The translations under genes were made by a program, and so were the position numbers. Positions 1 to 11,879 of a stretch of DNA of 64,000 nucleotides are shown in pieces (the first letter of the stretch is position 1; each line of letters opens with the position of its first letter). Location of the stretch: positions 1,446,729-1,510,728 of the forward strand of contig JAJHZJ010000416.1 in assembly GCA_023548195.1 (NCBI GenBank). Direction: 5' to 3'. The notes beneath the pieces were generated by a model. The model searched no databases and was not told the DNA's origin. It worked only from the letters and a program-made list of their open reading frames with translations. This stretch comes from Bettongia penicillata ogilbyi (Eukaryota > Chordata > Mammalia > Diprotodontia > Potoroidae).

Positions 1-372
1 CATGCAGTTCTTTGCAAATAAGACTCCATCTCCTAATGCTTTGGCTTTCTTCAACTGTACTCCATGCCTGGAATACTCTCCTGACATCTAATGCTTAGCT
101 TTCCTTGCCTATTTTATGACAGTATAAATTTCACCTTCTAAAGGAGAACTATCTAAGCCTCCATGGTTCCTTTACTGCTAAGATTTGACTTTGAGATTGA
201 CTTCCACTTAAGTTGTATATATTTTTGTGTACATAACTGCTTGCTTGTCATCTTCCCCACTAGAATGAGAGATCCTTGAGAGGAAGGATCATGTTTTCAC
301 CTTTCTTCATATCCAGTACTTAGCACAGTACTTGGCACATAGCATTTAATAAATGCTTGTCAACTGATTTAT
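1..372 (+). mobile_element. L2 LINE 3' end
   Basis: Degenerate 3' part of an L2 LINE. A 'ctccttgaga' block and a terminal 'cttggcacatagca...aataaatgcttgtcaactga' block match the usual L2 3' UTR end. It is non-coding and runs off the left window edge. L2 needs no poly(A) and ends in a short repeat, which fits the absence of an A tail here. Confidence 0.75.
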
Positions 373-640
373 TATGAGGTTACCATTGTCGCAGTCTTCA
401 AAAGTTTTCTTTGTAGATATTTTCTTTTTCTATGATATGCATGTAATAACTAGAAAAAATCCAAAAGGAAAAGCAAAAGAGAAAACTAGAAAGAAAATTC
501 TCAATCTAGAATTATCATGGGATAGCAAATAATAAATGAATGAATGAATAAATAAATAAATAAACATCTTCTACTCAATTACATCAAGGTAACAAAGGTT
601 CATTTACTGCAGGAGAATAAGATATATTTAATTCAATTCA
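373..640. other. AT-rich spacer with short AATA/AATG repeat
   Basis: No gene seen. About positions 530-565 are a short AATA/TGAA simple repeat. The remainder is unclassified AT-rich sequence between two L2 copies. Confidence 0.5.
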
Positions 641-1300
641 AAAAGATTTATTGATTACCTTTTATATGTAAGACATCACAGCTACTAGGAACACAAAGGT
701 GAACAGAACACAGTCCCTATCACCAAGGAACTTAGAGTCTAAGGAGGGAGATGAGACAGGGCCTCGTATGTAGTATAAATCCCAATGTCAAAAGTACAGA
801 GGAAACATGCAAAATGTTATTAAAAATTAAAGAAGGAGATGAGGAGATGAGAGAAGTCTATATAGAGAAAAGGATACCTGAGATAGGAAATGTTTGAATA
901 GCAAGAGATGGTTATGGGGGAAGGGGATGACATGAGCAAAAAGGAACAGAGAAGATAGAATGAGTTTAGGGAATGGCTAGTAATATAATTTAGCTTGAAG
1001 GTGGAGTGGATGAAGGGACTGATGAGATGTTAGAAATGTAGACTGCAGCCAGATTTCAGAGAGACTGAAATGTTGGACTAAGAAAATTGGACTTGATTGT
1101 GTAGGCAATAGGGAGCCACAGAAGTTTGTAAGTAGGGGAGTGGCATAATTATATATATATGTATATACACACACACACACACGTGTGTGTGTGTGTTAGG
1201 AAGATTATTCTGGCAGTAGTGTGAAGGACGAATTTGTACGAACTACAGGAGGGCTCTTGGTAGACATTCTATACTAAGGAGGCCTCAGCAATACTTATAG
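641..1300 (-). mobile_element. L2 LINE fragment, 3' part
   Basis: Antisense L2. It starts with the reverse complement of the L2 end ('tttattgattacc...'), continues through 'cagtccctatcaccaagg' and reaches the C-terminal coding zone ('ggcagtagtgtgaagga'). An AT/AC/GT dinucleotide run at about 1148-1197 lies inside. The copy is highly diverged and full of stops. Confidence 0.75.
1148..1197. repeat. Compound dinucleotide repeat (AT, AC, GT)
   Basis: Alternating AT, then AC, then GT units. The AC and GT halves are mutually complementary, so this short run can fold on itself. It lies in the L2 copy around it. Confidence 0.9.
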
Positions 1301-1349
1301 GGTCTATATAAATGTAGTGACTAAAAGGGGGAATATCCCAGATGAGTTG

Positions 1350-2290
1350 GTCAGTCAGTCAACTACTACTTATTAAGGGCCTACTATGTGCCAGGCACTG
1401 GGCTAAGCATTGGGCATACAAAGAAAGGTTCAAAAAACAGAGCCATCTTTCAAGAAGCTCACAGTCAAATGGGGGAGATGCCATACAAATAATAGAGGTT
1501 GTTCAATCATTTCCATTGGGTCTGAGTCTTTGTGACCCCATTTAAGATTTTCTTGGCAAAGAGACTGAAGGGATTTGTCATTTACTTCTCCAGTTCATTT
1601 TATAGATGAAGAACTAAAGCAAACAAGGTTAAGTGACTTTCCCAGAGTTGCCCAGCTATGAGGTGTCTGAGGCCAGATTTGAACTCAGGAAGATGATTCT
1701 TCCTGACTTCAGGCCTGGCACTCTATCCGCTGCACCACCTAGTTACTCAGAAAGGATTAATTAGAGATGTGCTCAGAGGGAAGGCACTCAGAGAAAGTAG
1801 GGAAAAGTCTCTTGCCAAAGTTGGAACTCTAGATGAAAATTAAAGGAAGTCAAGGAAGTTAGGTGAAAAGGAAGCCAATGTCACTGGCTCACGGAGTAGA
1901 GTGGAATTAGGTATAAGGAGATTGGAAAGGCAGGAAGGCTCCAAGTTATGAAGGGTTTTATATGCCAAAGACAGGGGAGATTTTTTGCTTGATCATGAAG
2001 GCAATAAGAGCCAAGGTGTATATAGAATAGGGAGGTGATATGGTCAGATATGCACTTTAGGAAGATTAGTTTGAGTTCAGTGGAGTATGGATTGCAGTAG
2101 AGAGAGACTTGAGGCAGAGAGAGACCAACCAGTAGGTTGCTGAAACAGTACAAGTATAATGTGATGAGGGTCTCCATAAGAGTGGTAGCAGTGGCATAGG
2201 AAGGAAGGTGGGGAGCATATATGAGAAAAATTATGAAGCCAGAAATAGCAGAACTTGAGACCGAGGTCTGGCTGCTCCCAATGGTACAAT
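1350..2290 (-). mobile_element. L2 LINE fragment split by a SINE
   Basis: Antisense L2 in two parts, 1350-1498 and 1748-2290. The first holds 'gtgccaggcactgggctaag'. The second, read on the minus strand, holds remnants of the C-terminal end of the L2 ORF: residues resembling 'DHITSL' follow an 'LIFLKC' stretch, as in the family's 'DHItpLL' zone. A minus-strand open frame at 1881-2177 is part of this remnant and is not a gene. Confidence 0.8.
1499..1747 (-). mobile_element. Mar1-type tRNA/RTE SINE inserted in L2
   Basis: Nearly full-length antisense marsupial SINE. It begins with the RTE-like tail ('ttgttcaatcatttcc', 'gtctttgtgacccca'), passes through the CORE-like body ('gttaagtgac') and ends in the tRNA-like head ('ctctatccgctgcaccacct'). 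It interrupts an L2 that resumes on its other side, so it is younger than that L2. I could not define a clean target-site duplication. Confidence 0.85.
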
Positions 2291-2330
2291 GCTCTCAGAT
2301 TCTCCTGTGTGCTTATAGTTTGGAGTTAAT

Positions 2331-2331
<1 letters not shown>

Positions 2332-2372
<41 letters not shown>
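2332..2372. repeat. (AC)n microsatellite
   Basis: About 20 uninterrupted AC units following the L2 copy. Confidence 0.95.
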
Positions 2373-2373
<1 letters not shown>

Positions 2374-2492
2374 TCCATTACAGGTACTTAGAGTATGTTT
2401 CTCCAGTTAAGAAGACATGCTCTATTTCTATTCTCTCATAAGAAAAGCAACCAGCAGACATTTTCTAAATATTGATGCAGTATTTACTGAGG

Positions 2493-2495
<3 letters not shown>

Positions 2496-2549
<54 letters not shown>

Positions 2550-2574
2550 CTCTCTCCTCTCTCTCTCTCTCCAG

Positions 2575-2620
<46 letters not shown>

Positions 2621-2621
2621 G

Positions 2622-2711
<90 letters not shown>

Positions 2712-2712
2712 G

Positions 2713-2770
<58 letters not shown>

Positions 2771-2910
2771 CAGTCTCTCTCTCCAGTCTCTCTCTCTCTC
2801 TCTCTCTCCAGTCTCTCTCTCCAGTCTCTCTCTCTCTCTCTCTCTCTCCCCCCCCTCTCTCTCTCTGTATACACACACATATATGTGTGTATGTATGTAT
2901 ATATATATTG
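2496..2910. repeat. Long (CT)n microsatellite with periodic CCAGT interruptions
   Basis: About 370 bp of nearly pure CT on the plus strand, broken by repeated CTCTCCAGTCTC units and CCTC steps, then a short C run and an AC/TATG tail to about 2910. It produces long low-complexity frames on both strands (Ser-Leu repeats on plus, Arg-Glu repeats on minus). These are artefacts of the repeat and not genes. Confidence 0.95.
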
Positions 2911-2989
2911 CTAAATTCAAGACATGTACTGAAAAGACAGCTAATAGGAGGAGGTGGTAAATGCTAAGCACTAACGAGCTGTGGAGATT

Positions 2990-3215
2990 TCAGTCCTAGA
3001 GGGAAAGCTGCTTCTGTTACATGGAGGAGGCAGAGTTTGAGCTGGATCTTGAAGGAAAAGTCAGCTTTGATCAGAAATAGAAGAGTTAGAAGGTATTCTA
3101 GACGAGAAGATATAAAGCATATATGGGGAATATGAAGAATACTTTGGCTGTAGTATAGGGCATGTGTAGACTTAAGGAGAGAGGAAAATTAAGCTAGAAA
3201 GGCACATACTTGAAG
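2990..3215 (-). mobile_element. L2 LINE fragment
   Basis: Antisense L2-like stretch with 'ctggatcttgaaggaaaag' and a 'ggtattctagacgag' block matching the L2 3' coding/UTR boundary. It may be the continuation of the L2 interrupted by the microsatellites upstream. Strongly diverged. Confidence 0.5.
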
Positions 3216-4002
3216 GGAAGGAAAAGGATTACAGCCTATTCCCTGTTCAAGGTCCTTAAGTCTGATTCCCTAAAATATAAATATTATCTAATTCCAAGCT
3301 GCTTCTGCTCTCTGTTCAAGCTGAGTAGTGCTCCTCTGGATACCTTTGAGATACACTGGTCTCTAGATTCTATTGCACTAAAGCCTTTAAATTTTTTCTT
3401 TCCTGTACTTCCATATATTCCTTCTTGAGATACGTTCTGGTTCCCTGAGCAATTTCATCCCTGCTGGAAAAGCCAGAGTGACTCTTATGTGCCAATTAGC
3501 CATTGACCATTAATACTTAATTTATCCATTGGCTATAGGAATATGTAGAAGGTATACCTGTTGAGAAAATTCCTCAGACCTGAATTTCTCATAATGTTTG
3601 GGGATCAGAGATTATTCCTCATTGAGAGAAAATATGTATGGGTTGTGAACAGTGGCATTATCAAATGATGACTGATTGATAGGGAGTCTTAACGAAAAGT
3701 AAAGCTGCTAAAGTATAGGGTGGAAGAGTTGAGCAGAGGTGGAGAAAACTCAACCAGGTTGTTGTCAGCATTAAAAAGAAATGCTATATATAGAATGAGT
3801 CTGTAATAGTATCCTTGAAACCCAAGAGTTCTGGCAGAAGTTTGTTGATCCTGGACAGCAAGATGAACATTCGAGTTAAAAAGATTCTAGCACATGTCTA
3901 TGCCAGCTACAAAGGTCAAACTGATAGGAAACATGCCTGACTCTTCCACTCTATCTGAAAAGAAGGCCAAGTTTCCTTATCCTTTGTGTGATTTTTTTTT
4001 GT
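3216..4002. other. Unclassified non-coding sequence
   Basis: No repeat family or coding signal recognised. A 72-codon frame at 3210-3428 has no recognisable domain and is judged to be chance. Confidence 0.5.
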
Positions 4003-4262
4003 CAACTAGTCTAAAAGCATTTATTAAACACTTATTATATGTTGGGTACTATGCTAAACACTGGGATAAAAAGGACAACAGACAGTCCTTGTTCTCAAGG
4101 AGGCTATAGTCTAATGGGGAGGGGGAAGCAACATGCAAACAACTATGCACAAACAAAGGAAGAATTGGAGACAATCAACAGAGGGAAGACACTGGCATTA
4201 AGGGGTTTGGGAAAGACTTCTTGTAGGAAGTCCATATCCATTTGTGTTTGAGGACTGAGGAG
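4003..4262 (-). mobile_element. L2 LINE 3' end
   Basis: Antisense L2 3' end: 'catttattaaacacttatta', then 'gacagtccttgttctcaagg' and 'caacagagggaagacactgg'. It is followed within 40 bp by another L2 3' end in the opposite orientation. Confidence 0.8.
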
Positions 4263-4289
4263 GATTCACGTTTGAATTCCCATATGCAA

Positions 4290-4522
4290 TATCCCTTGCT
4301 TACTTTCTCAATTAAATGCATTGTTTACTTAACTAAATATCTATATTGTATATATTGATATGTACCTATTTGTGTACATGGTGTCTTCCCCCTGAGAAAG
4401 AATGTAAGCTCCTTGAGAAAAAGGACTACTATTTCCATGTTTTTTATCCTATAACTTATTCCAGTGCCAGGTATACAGTAAACGCTTTCTAAGTCCTTGT
4501 TAATTGATGAATTGATAGTTAT
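4290..4522 (+). mobile_element. L2 LINE 3' end
   Basis: Sense L2 3' UTR ending in 'aagctccttgagaaaaagga', then 'ccagtgccaggtatacagta' and a degenerate 'cttgttaattgatgaattga' terminal repeat. With the preceding copy it forms an inverted L2 pair. Confidence 0.75.
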
Positions 4523-5454
4523 AATATCACAGTGGTTTATTTAGCTATGTTCCATTTTATATAACAGCTTAGTTCCCTTAAAAGTTGTGTTCTAAATTGA
4601 ATTCCATTTTTTGTGTAAGGAGGATTTGCTCTTTAAGGGAGATCTTTAGGTGAATCATTTTGTAAAGGGATAAATCCTTCTGTAACGCAAATGGATGCTA
4701 TAATTGTCTTTTCATAATAGGCTGTCTCAGAATGAGACAACTGGATTGTGTTTGTATCTCTGTTGATACATATGACACACAAAACAGAGGTGATGTGTGT
4801 CATGGCACCTCAGACTATGCGTGCCTTGAGGTTTTCTTAACTATGGGTAGCATAGCACATGGGCTTATAAAATTTTCACTATTACTTTTTACAATTTCGC
4901 CTGCCACTTCCATTGTCCTTTTCACCATGTCTTCAATATTTACAAAGTCATGAAGCTCACTGCTTGGAGAAAATTCAGTTCCTCCCCTGAGCATATTCTT
5001 GTAAAAGCCAAATACAATGGGAAGGGAGTGACACTTTTTTGATTTTCTTTATATCCATATTTTGATTTCTTCTCTGCCTCTAACATGTGCTGATGTGCGT
5101 GGTTTCTTTAAACTTCTTCAGACATTGTATTTGATGATCATTTTCTGGCAGTGTTTGTTCCTAAGAGCTCTCTTAATTACGATGCATCCCCACTGAAGAG
5201 TGCAAAGAGTTTACCTTCAGTCTTAGTCAATTTTTGCCATTTAAAGTTCACTTTAAAGTCCAATTATATAGTACATTTGGTAGTCACTGCTTCCTGCAGT
5301 GCTTTAATACTATGCCAAACTTAATGAGGCTCTGGCTTCCACACCATTATATCCCCTGAAAAGAATGAGACAATCTTTTTCATTCAAGAATTTGCCTGGT
5401 AGCAGAAGCTGGGGGACTCTAGAACTAAATAAGTTTTTTTTTTTTCCTCATTAG
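4523..5454. other. Unclassified AT-rich sequence
   Basis: No repeat family recognised and no convincing coding frame; a 73-codon frame at 4732-4953 lacks any recognisable domain. Ends in T-rich runs that border an L1 3' end. Confidence 0.45.
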
Positions 5455-5930
5455 ACATGGAGCTACGTTCATACCACTTTTTTTTCACTTAAAATACATT
5501 TCTCTCCCTCCTACTCGTAGCCCCCGGGGGAAAAAACTTAAGGGAACAAAAGAAAAGCAAAATCCTAGTAATCAATATGCAGAGTCAAATACAAAATTCA
5601 TTATCCATGTCCAACAAATGCATGATTAATGCTACATCTTGAATCCATCACCTCTTTGTGGGTAGGTGGAAGCAAGTTTTATCATTCATCACTTGGAATC
5701 ATTCTTATTGTGTTGATCAGGATTATGATCTTTCAAAAAATTTTTTGTCTTTATAATGTTATTGTTACTGTATATCTTGTTCTCCTGGTTATGTTTACTT
5801 CATTGTGAATCAGCTCTTAGAAGTCTTTTCAGGATTCTCTGAAACCATCGCTTTTCATCATTTAAAAATTTTTGGCTTTTAAAAATATATTTCATTTGTT
5901 TTCTATTTTGTACTGAAGGAAAAGTTAACT
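5455..5930 (-). mobile_element. L1 LINE 3' UTR / ORF2 end, older subfamily
   Basis: Antisense L1 3' end. T-rich start, 'atcattcatcacttggaatc' and 'gttctcctggttatgtttac' match the reverse complement of the marsupial L1 segment around 'gcagaaccaggagaac'. It carries no open ORF2 and is more diverged than the L1 copies at 12.3 and 44.5 kb. Confidence 0.65.
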
Positions 5931-6095
5931 TATTCCATATTGTTGTGAGAATTAACATAGGTTGTGCCTCATAGGAATGGAGTCCTTGGGAACAAATCAA
6001 TTTAGACAGAATTTTAATGAATTCCTAGGTCTTCTTAGTGCCAAACCAGATTCTATAAGTAAGAATAATTTTTGCCTTCATGTATATCTATGCCC

Positions 6096-6096
6096 A

Positions 6097-6157
<61 letters not shown>

Positions 6158-6185
6158 GTCTGTCTGTCTATCCATCATCTATCTG
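6096..6185. repeat. (TATC)n microsatellite with TCTG variants
   Basis: About 15 TATC units, three TCTG units and a degenerate end. Tetranucleotide arrays of this kind are often length-polymorphic. Confidence 0.95.
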
Positions 6186-6221
6186 ATTTTAAAAAGCAGG
6201 GCTATCATTAGCTCCTCAAGA

Positions 6222-6290
6222 CTTTCTTTGTAACTCTATCACTTAACATTATGCTTGGCACATAGTTAGTGCTTATTACTGCTAAGTCCT
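6222..6290 (+). mobile_element. L2 LINE 3' terminal scrap
   Basis: Short match to the L2 end: 'cttggcacatagttagtgct' after a 'ctcctcaagac' block. Confidence 0.5.
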
Positions 6291-7170
6291 GATTACTGCA
6301 AAGAAAAAATACCCATTAAGTGGTCATAGGATTTGAATTCATGTTATTCAAGTTATAATTAGACGTAAAATATGGTAATTGGTTCCAGCCCAATGGAAAT
6401 ATGCATGTTGAATTCAAGTAGTGAGACTAATTCATGGGATACATTACTCACACTAATGGGAATCTGGGTGTAAATAATGTATTAAAATAATACATTATCA
6501 CACAGGTAATGTAGTACATAGGCAATAGTAGGTAAAAGAATTGAATCAGTGAAGTCATGAAATATCTATGGCTAGCACATTTCTTTAGTGAAAATGAAAT
6601 TCTTTTGAACCTAGTTGATTATATCTGCAAAGATGGACATATGAAATATAGCGGGCTATAATTCTTTTTAGCAGATTGAGTAACCAACCAAAAACCACAA
6701 GGCAATTTGTTAAAACCTGAGTCTGTGACTGAGAGTATCTCTTTAAACTATTCTATCTTCAATCCCCATACTTTGGGATGGATGTCTACTGATGACCTCC
6801 TTTGCTGAAGGTTCATTTTCAAAGGCCCTTTACAACTTCATATATTCAGTTTTTTAAGTGGGTTTTTTCCTACTTCACATGAGAGAACTCCCTCTTCCCT
6901 AATTTGTATCATTGCTCAAATGGATATCTTACCAGCTTAGGAGACAAATTCAATGACTTTTCCAAAGAGCAAACTTTGTATCTGAAAGGATATGTTCTTC
7001 ATAATGACTAGAAGAGATCACATACTGAGATTATGTTATTCAGAAAGATCAAGTATTTCTTTTCATTAAAAAAAATCAGCAAACAAACATATGTCAGGGT
7101 AATCTTGAAGTGGTTTTAAAAGTATTTATTTAGAAGATATTTGACCTAATATTTAAAACATGTCACAAAA
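6291..7170. other. Unclassified AT-rich sequence
   Basis: No gene, RNA or repeat recognised. Frames are short and lack domain signals. Confidence 0.45.
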
Positions 7171-7320
7171 TAGTATTTTATAAAGAGTTTTCACATTCAT
7201 TATTATTTGATAATCACAAGAGTCCTATGATGGGGAAAATGAGAATCAGAGAATTCAAGTGACATGTCTGAGATTGATCAACTAATAAGTGGTAGAGCCA
7301 GATTTTTGAATTTTGCTTTT
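7171..7320 (-). mobile_element. MIR SINE fragment
   Basis: Antisense MIR: 'cataatcacaagagtcctatga'-type 5' part, then 'aaaatgagaatcagaga' and 'aactaataagtggtagagcc', which match the MIR CORE. Confidence 0.7.
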
Positions 7321-8954
7321 TTTTTCACTTTATGTAATCATATGGTTATAGATTTGTACCTGGAAGTGATCACAGAAATCATCTAGCCCAGTTTATCAAA
7401 CTGTCTCAGAATAAAACATGCAAAATAACCAGGTAGTTCCAGAGAATTAGTAGTCAAACCTGAATGCCCCCCATAATCTAATTGTTATGATCAACATTAT
7501 ATGATATTATACTGTGATTCTATTTTTATGAAGTAAAAACTCAAGGGAAGGGGTCCCTAGAAGAGAAAAAGGATGATTTGGAGAGTAATTTTTCAGCTCA
7601 TCAGTTGCAATTTCAGTTTGTTCAGCTGGATTCTGAAAGTTTTGTTTCTGTGAAGAAATCTTCCTTCTGTATAATACTGAGCAGAGAAGTGGAATCAGTT
7701 AAGTACTATTTAGAGAGGATGAGTTATCTCACACAGGAAATGAATAGACCTTAAGACAAAACAACATTGAGATCATTCCCAAAACTGCTTGTCAGAAGCT
7801 GTTCAGCCTGCCATGAATTTTCACAGTTTCCAGAATGATCTAGCCTTTTTCAGCAAAGCTCAGAGACCTTTACTGAAGCAGAAACCAAATGCTCTTAGTT
7901 ATGGGTGGCACAAATTCACAAGAAAATGAATTTGACATGAAGCAGGTGAATAAAAAGCCAGATGAAAGGTACTTTGGCACTAATGACCCATTGGAATAGA
8001 AGTGTACCTCTAGCTCCATTTGCAAGAGGTTCTATGTTCCCAACATGACAAGTTTTAATAATGAAGTTCATGAACAAATGAGCTATTAGGTCAGTTAAAC
8101 AAGGTCAAGTTATAATTAGATGTAAAATAAGGATAAAATTTAAGGACCATCTTTGCTCCCACAGAACTGGTTTCACACAAGGGATAAATTACACCAATTT
8201 TGCTAGGCTCCAGCTGGGCATGAATGAATCCATGGAGTTTTGTCAGACCATCTTAATGCCATGATGTCCTCATTCATGATGCCCTTTGGAATGGTTGGCT
8301 AGACAGAAGCCTCCTGCTGAGTGCCTAATGAAATACCAGATTGAAAACAAGTTAATCTTATAATGTGAACAATCCGCTTATGAGATGATTTCCATTTGTT
8401 TAGGAAGGAGAACCTCTTTGGCCTCTAGTAAAAGATCAAGAATATTTACTGAGTGATCTATGGGGCCTACAATGGTTGAATTTCTCTTATGGATTGTCTA
8501 TTACAGCCTATAGATCAAGGTATATATGTTTGTAGAACATTGAATGATATCAGGATGTGACTAAAATATTTTTTGCAGAGGCCAGAAAGTTAATTCCATA
8601 ATAAATCCAAATTAGATGTTTATTTCAAAGTCACAAAATTTGAAAGTAACAAATTATATCTTTCACATCAATTTACTTTACAAAAGAAAAAGAAATCTAC
8701 AAAACAAGAATCAAGCTAAGAATTATGAGATGAATATGAAACTGATTGAAAATATAACAATGTTATAAAACATGTTTCAATGAGGAATTGCAGTTGAAAA
8801 TGTGAAAGTGGTTCCTACTTTCTACTTGACTATCAAAAGCTCAATATCACAGCTGAAAAATTACTTAAAACCTATTACATCTGCAATCCTTTATGTAGTG
8901 TGTTTTGTTTAACACTACATCAATAGCTTTATGTAGGATACCTTAAAAGGTATT
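7321..8954. other. Unique sequence, no gene recognised
   Basis: About 1.6 kb without recognised repeats, apart from a possible very old MIR-like scrap near 7340-7410 ('atcatctagcccag'). No coding signal. It is one of the longer repeat-poor stretches in the window. Confidence 0.45.
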
Positions 8955-9012
8955 ATGGTGTAGTGTGTGGCACATAGTAAGTACTTAATAAAGTTTTGTT
9001 GACTGACTTGCA
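8955..9012 (+). mobile_element. L2 LINE 3' terminal scrap
   Basis: 'tgtggcacatagtaagtact' followed by 'aataaagttttgttgactga' is the L2 terminal motif. Confidence 0.6.
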
Positions 9013-9072
9013 CTGGCTAGAACATGGAACTTGACATGAGGAGACGGTTCATATCTTTACTTGACTGGGAAG

Positions 9073-9330
9073 GAGGGAAAGGAGCAAACATTTACTAAGT
9101 ACCTACTATATGCCAGGCACTATGTTAAGAGAGGTTTTCAAATAGTTCTCATTTCTCACAATAACCCTGAGAGATGTGACATTATTATCCCCATTTAAAG
9201 AAACTGAGGTAGCCAGAGGTTAAGTGTCTTGTTCAGGGCCGCACAGATAGTAAATGTCTAAGGCTGGATATGGACTCAGGTCTTCCTGACTAGACCCAGC
9301 ACTCATTCCATCTGCCCCAGCTGCCCATGG
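9073..9330 (-). mobile_element. MIR-type SINE, near full length
   Basis: Antisense element from the L2-like tail ('tttactaagtacctacta', 'atgccaggcactatg') through the CORE ('gaaactgaggtagccagagg') to a tRNA-like head ending in 'ctgccccagctgccc'. Confidence 0.8.
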
Positions 9331-9486
9331 TGATCATGAGCAAGGGGCAACCTGTTAGAGCCTCAGTTTTGTCATGAGGATAGAAGTTTTTATACTAAGT
9401 ATTTTAAAGGAAGTGTCATTCAGATATAAGATTTTATTATCTTTAGTGTCTATTTTATCCCCCTCCCATAGAGTCTGTCCCCTTAT

Positions 9487-9535
9487 ACACACACACATGC
9501 ATACCCACGTGCTCGCACACACACACACACACAAA
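9487..9535. repeat. (AC)n microsatellite
   Basis: Interrupted AC array with CATGCATACC and GTGCTCGC breaks. Confidence 0.9.
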
Positions 9536-10473
9536 CAGCATTGGACTCTGCTCACATTGGATGCTCAACAACTGGAGCTGATTGATTGACTGATCATAAT
9601 ATGTCCACATAGCTGAGCCCCAGGGTAGGGAATTAAAAGGTCCAATACCACTGCTCTCCAGGCATTAAGAAAACCCCAGGGAGCAGGATGGTTGTAGACA
9701 CAGAGCCACCATTTGTCTTCTTCTCTTTGTGCCTTACTTGAAAAGAGCATGAGAGTACTCTGGTCTTGGAGCTTCCAAAACAGCCAGTGTGTGAGGCTAC
9801 CTTCCTTTCTCTGGGTGTCACCAAGAGAACATCAGTTTCTTGAGATCTGAAACTATTTTTGCTTTGTCTTTGAGTCTTCAGAACCCAACAGAATGACTGC
9901 CTCAAAGAGAGGGCTTACTATTTGCTGAATTGAATTGTTCAGGATCTAAGTACCACACAAACTGCAAATGTTGTGGGCAAGCACTTATCTTGTTGGCAGT
10001 GACAATTGAAAGCCAACTAAACAATCAGTGCTAAAAAATAGGAGAAATTGAACATAAAGCCCAGGAGAAAAGTGTTTGCTGAAATTTGAAGAGGTAGGGG
10101 ATGTTATAATGCCAGGTCCTTTCTCAATTAATTGTTTTCCTGGAATTTAGCCAGTACAAGTTTTACAAGTGCAAAGAAAATTGTGCTTGGAATATTTCGC
10201 AAAGGCTCTTGAGTCTTTAGGACCGTGTTTCTTTCTAATAAATGGTTTCAGCCAAAAATCTTATTTATTCATTCAAGGAGCAACTCCTCTTTAAAGCAAG
10301 AGAGTACATTCCTAATTCTACTTAGGATGACCCTAGAAATCCTACAGAAAACCGTTACTCGAGTTATTGCACTGGGACTTCCTTATAACATCTTTTGTTT
10401 GCCATCATACAGAATGTGCTAAGTTGGGTGTTTTTGGTCCTTATCCAATGATAAGCTTCACTGGAAAAAATGA
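9536..10473. other. Unclassified non-coding sequence
   Basis: Minus-strand frames at 9565-9905 reach 90 codons but have no start context or domain I recognise. No repeat family identified with confidence. Confidence 0.45.
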
Positions 10474-10745
10474 TAATACCTCACATTTAAATGGCACTTA
10501 GTAATTCTCAAAACAATTCTCTTGTTTTAGTTCTGCAATAATTCTTCAAGGAAGGTAGGTAAGGAAAGTCTTTTCCAGAATTTTGGAGTTGGGAGGGATG
10601 GACCATCTCACCAATCCTCTCATTTTATAGATGAGGGAATTTGCCTTATGTAAGTGAAGTGACTTACCTGAGGTGAGCTCATAATAGGTACTAAATAATA
10701 GGTTGAGAATTCAGGTCTTTTGACTCTGTCAGCAAAGCCCTTAAT
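10474..10745 (-). mobile_element. MIR-type SINE fragments
   Basis: First part (10474-10555) resembles the 3' half of MIR ('cacatttaaatggcactta', 'caacaattctc'). The second part (10570-10745) is a MIR-like CORE with a 'ggagttgggagggatggacc' head, typical of the CR1-headed MIR-like SINEs seen elsewhere in the window. Both are antisense. Confidence 0.6.
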
Positions 10746-10884
10746 CTAGCTCTGCATCAAGATCTTATTTCTTTCTGTAACTTCTATTCTCAATCTCATT
10801 ATGCTATGCTTGTACCCTACAAGACACAGATACACAAAGATAAGCAAGAGAAAAATGATAAGTACAGTCACTACCTCCTCAAAG

Positions 10885-11010
10885 ACTTAGACATCTAGAG
10901 TTGGAAGGGACTTCAGAGGTCAGGTCCAGCACCCTTGATTTACAAATGAAGAAATTGAGGCCCAAGTAGGTAAAGTGACTTGCTCAAGGTCATACAGATG
11001 ACAAGCACTA
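10885..11010 (-). mobile_element. MIR-like SINE fragment
   Basis: 'agagttggaagggacttcag', then 'gaagaaattgaggcccaa' and 'tgacttgctcaaggtca'. It is the same layout as the copies at 29.5, 42.8, 43.8, 44.1 and 47.5 kb. Confidence 0.7.
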
Positions 11011-11689
11011 TCCCTCAAACTATGCCAGCCTGTAGCATTCTTTTCCTCCTCTACTGAATCATGATAACATTTATCATCTGACTGATTTTGTTGAGTAATT
11101 CACTGAGTCACCTAGTGTAAGCTTATACTTGTATATCTTTATCCTGTGTCTCCAGAATGGACCAGGAAGGAGGAAGTATGTCCAGACTGTATTTGACAAA
11201 TTGCAAAACTCTTTTAATGATCCCAAACTTATCCTTAAAAAATGCCAATCTTTTTAAATATCAACATTCTACCATGTTGCATGGCTATAAATTGTAGGAG
11301 TATAAAGGAGTATAAAGCATTAAAAAAGCACATCATTCAAAGAGCAATGGGATAGTAGTGCACAGTGGGTGTAGGCAGGCAGCAACCCAATATAAACATC
11401 AAATTGCAAAGAACTGGAGGAAAGGATGCCATCAAAGAAAGCACCGAGAAAAAATGTAGAAGAGTGAGGGAGAACCAATGGAAAACCCATGTGTTCCATT
11501 GGCATTCTTACAAAATCAAGAGAATACAAGGAAGGGGCCTCCAGCTCTTTGGGTGGTCTCCTTCTGGCAAACTTATGGGAAGACATGTACTTAAATGTGA
11601 AGAGGAGGAGCAGGTAGGGATGAGTTAGAATCTGAATCCATAAGAGGGAATGTGCACATCAGTGATGATGATAATGATGCTGATGATAG
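11011..11689. other. Unclassified sequence with two overlapping short frames
   Basis: Opposed 87- and 88-codon frames at 11320-11628 overlap on the two strands. Neither shows a domain, signal peptide or splice context. Probably chance; no repeat recognised. Confidence 0.4.
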
Positions 11690-11800
11690 CCTGTATTTTT
11701 ATGGCACTTTAGGGTTTGCAAGGCATTTTACAAATATCATCTCACTTTATCCTCACAACAACCCTGGGAGATAGGTGCTATTAGAGTTCTTACTAAGTCC
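11690..11800 (-). mobile_element. MIR SINE fragment
   Basis: 'ggcactttagggtttgcaag' and 'tcctcacaacaaccctggga' are the antisense MIR 3' half. Confidence 0.75.
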
Positions 11801-11879
11801 CAGTGTAGCCTCCTCCCCACTGTGCTTTCTAGTTTCCCAGGAGAAGCTCAAGTCCATCTGAATATTTGAATAGCTCAAC

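Noticed and set aside
2417..2971. Five long frames of 128-168 codons on both strands
   Set aside because: They are the (CT)n/(AG)n microsatellite read in different phases (Ser-Leu and Arg-Glu repeats).
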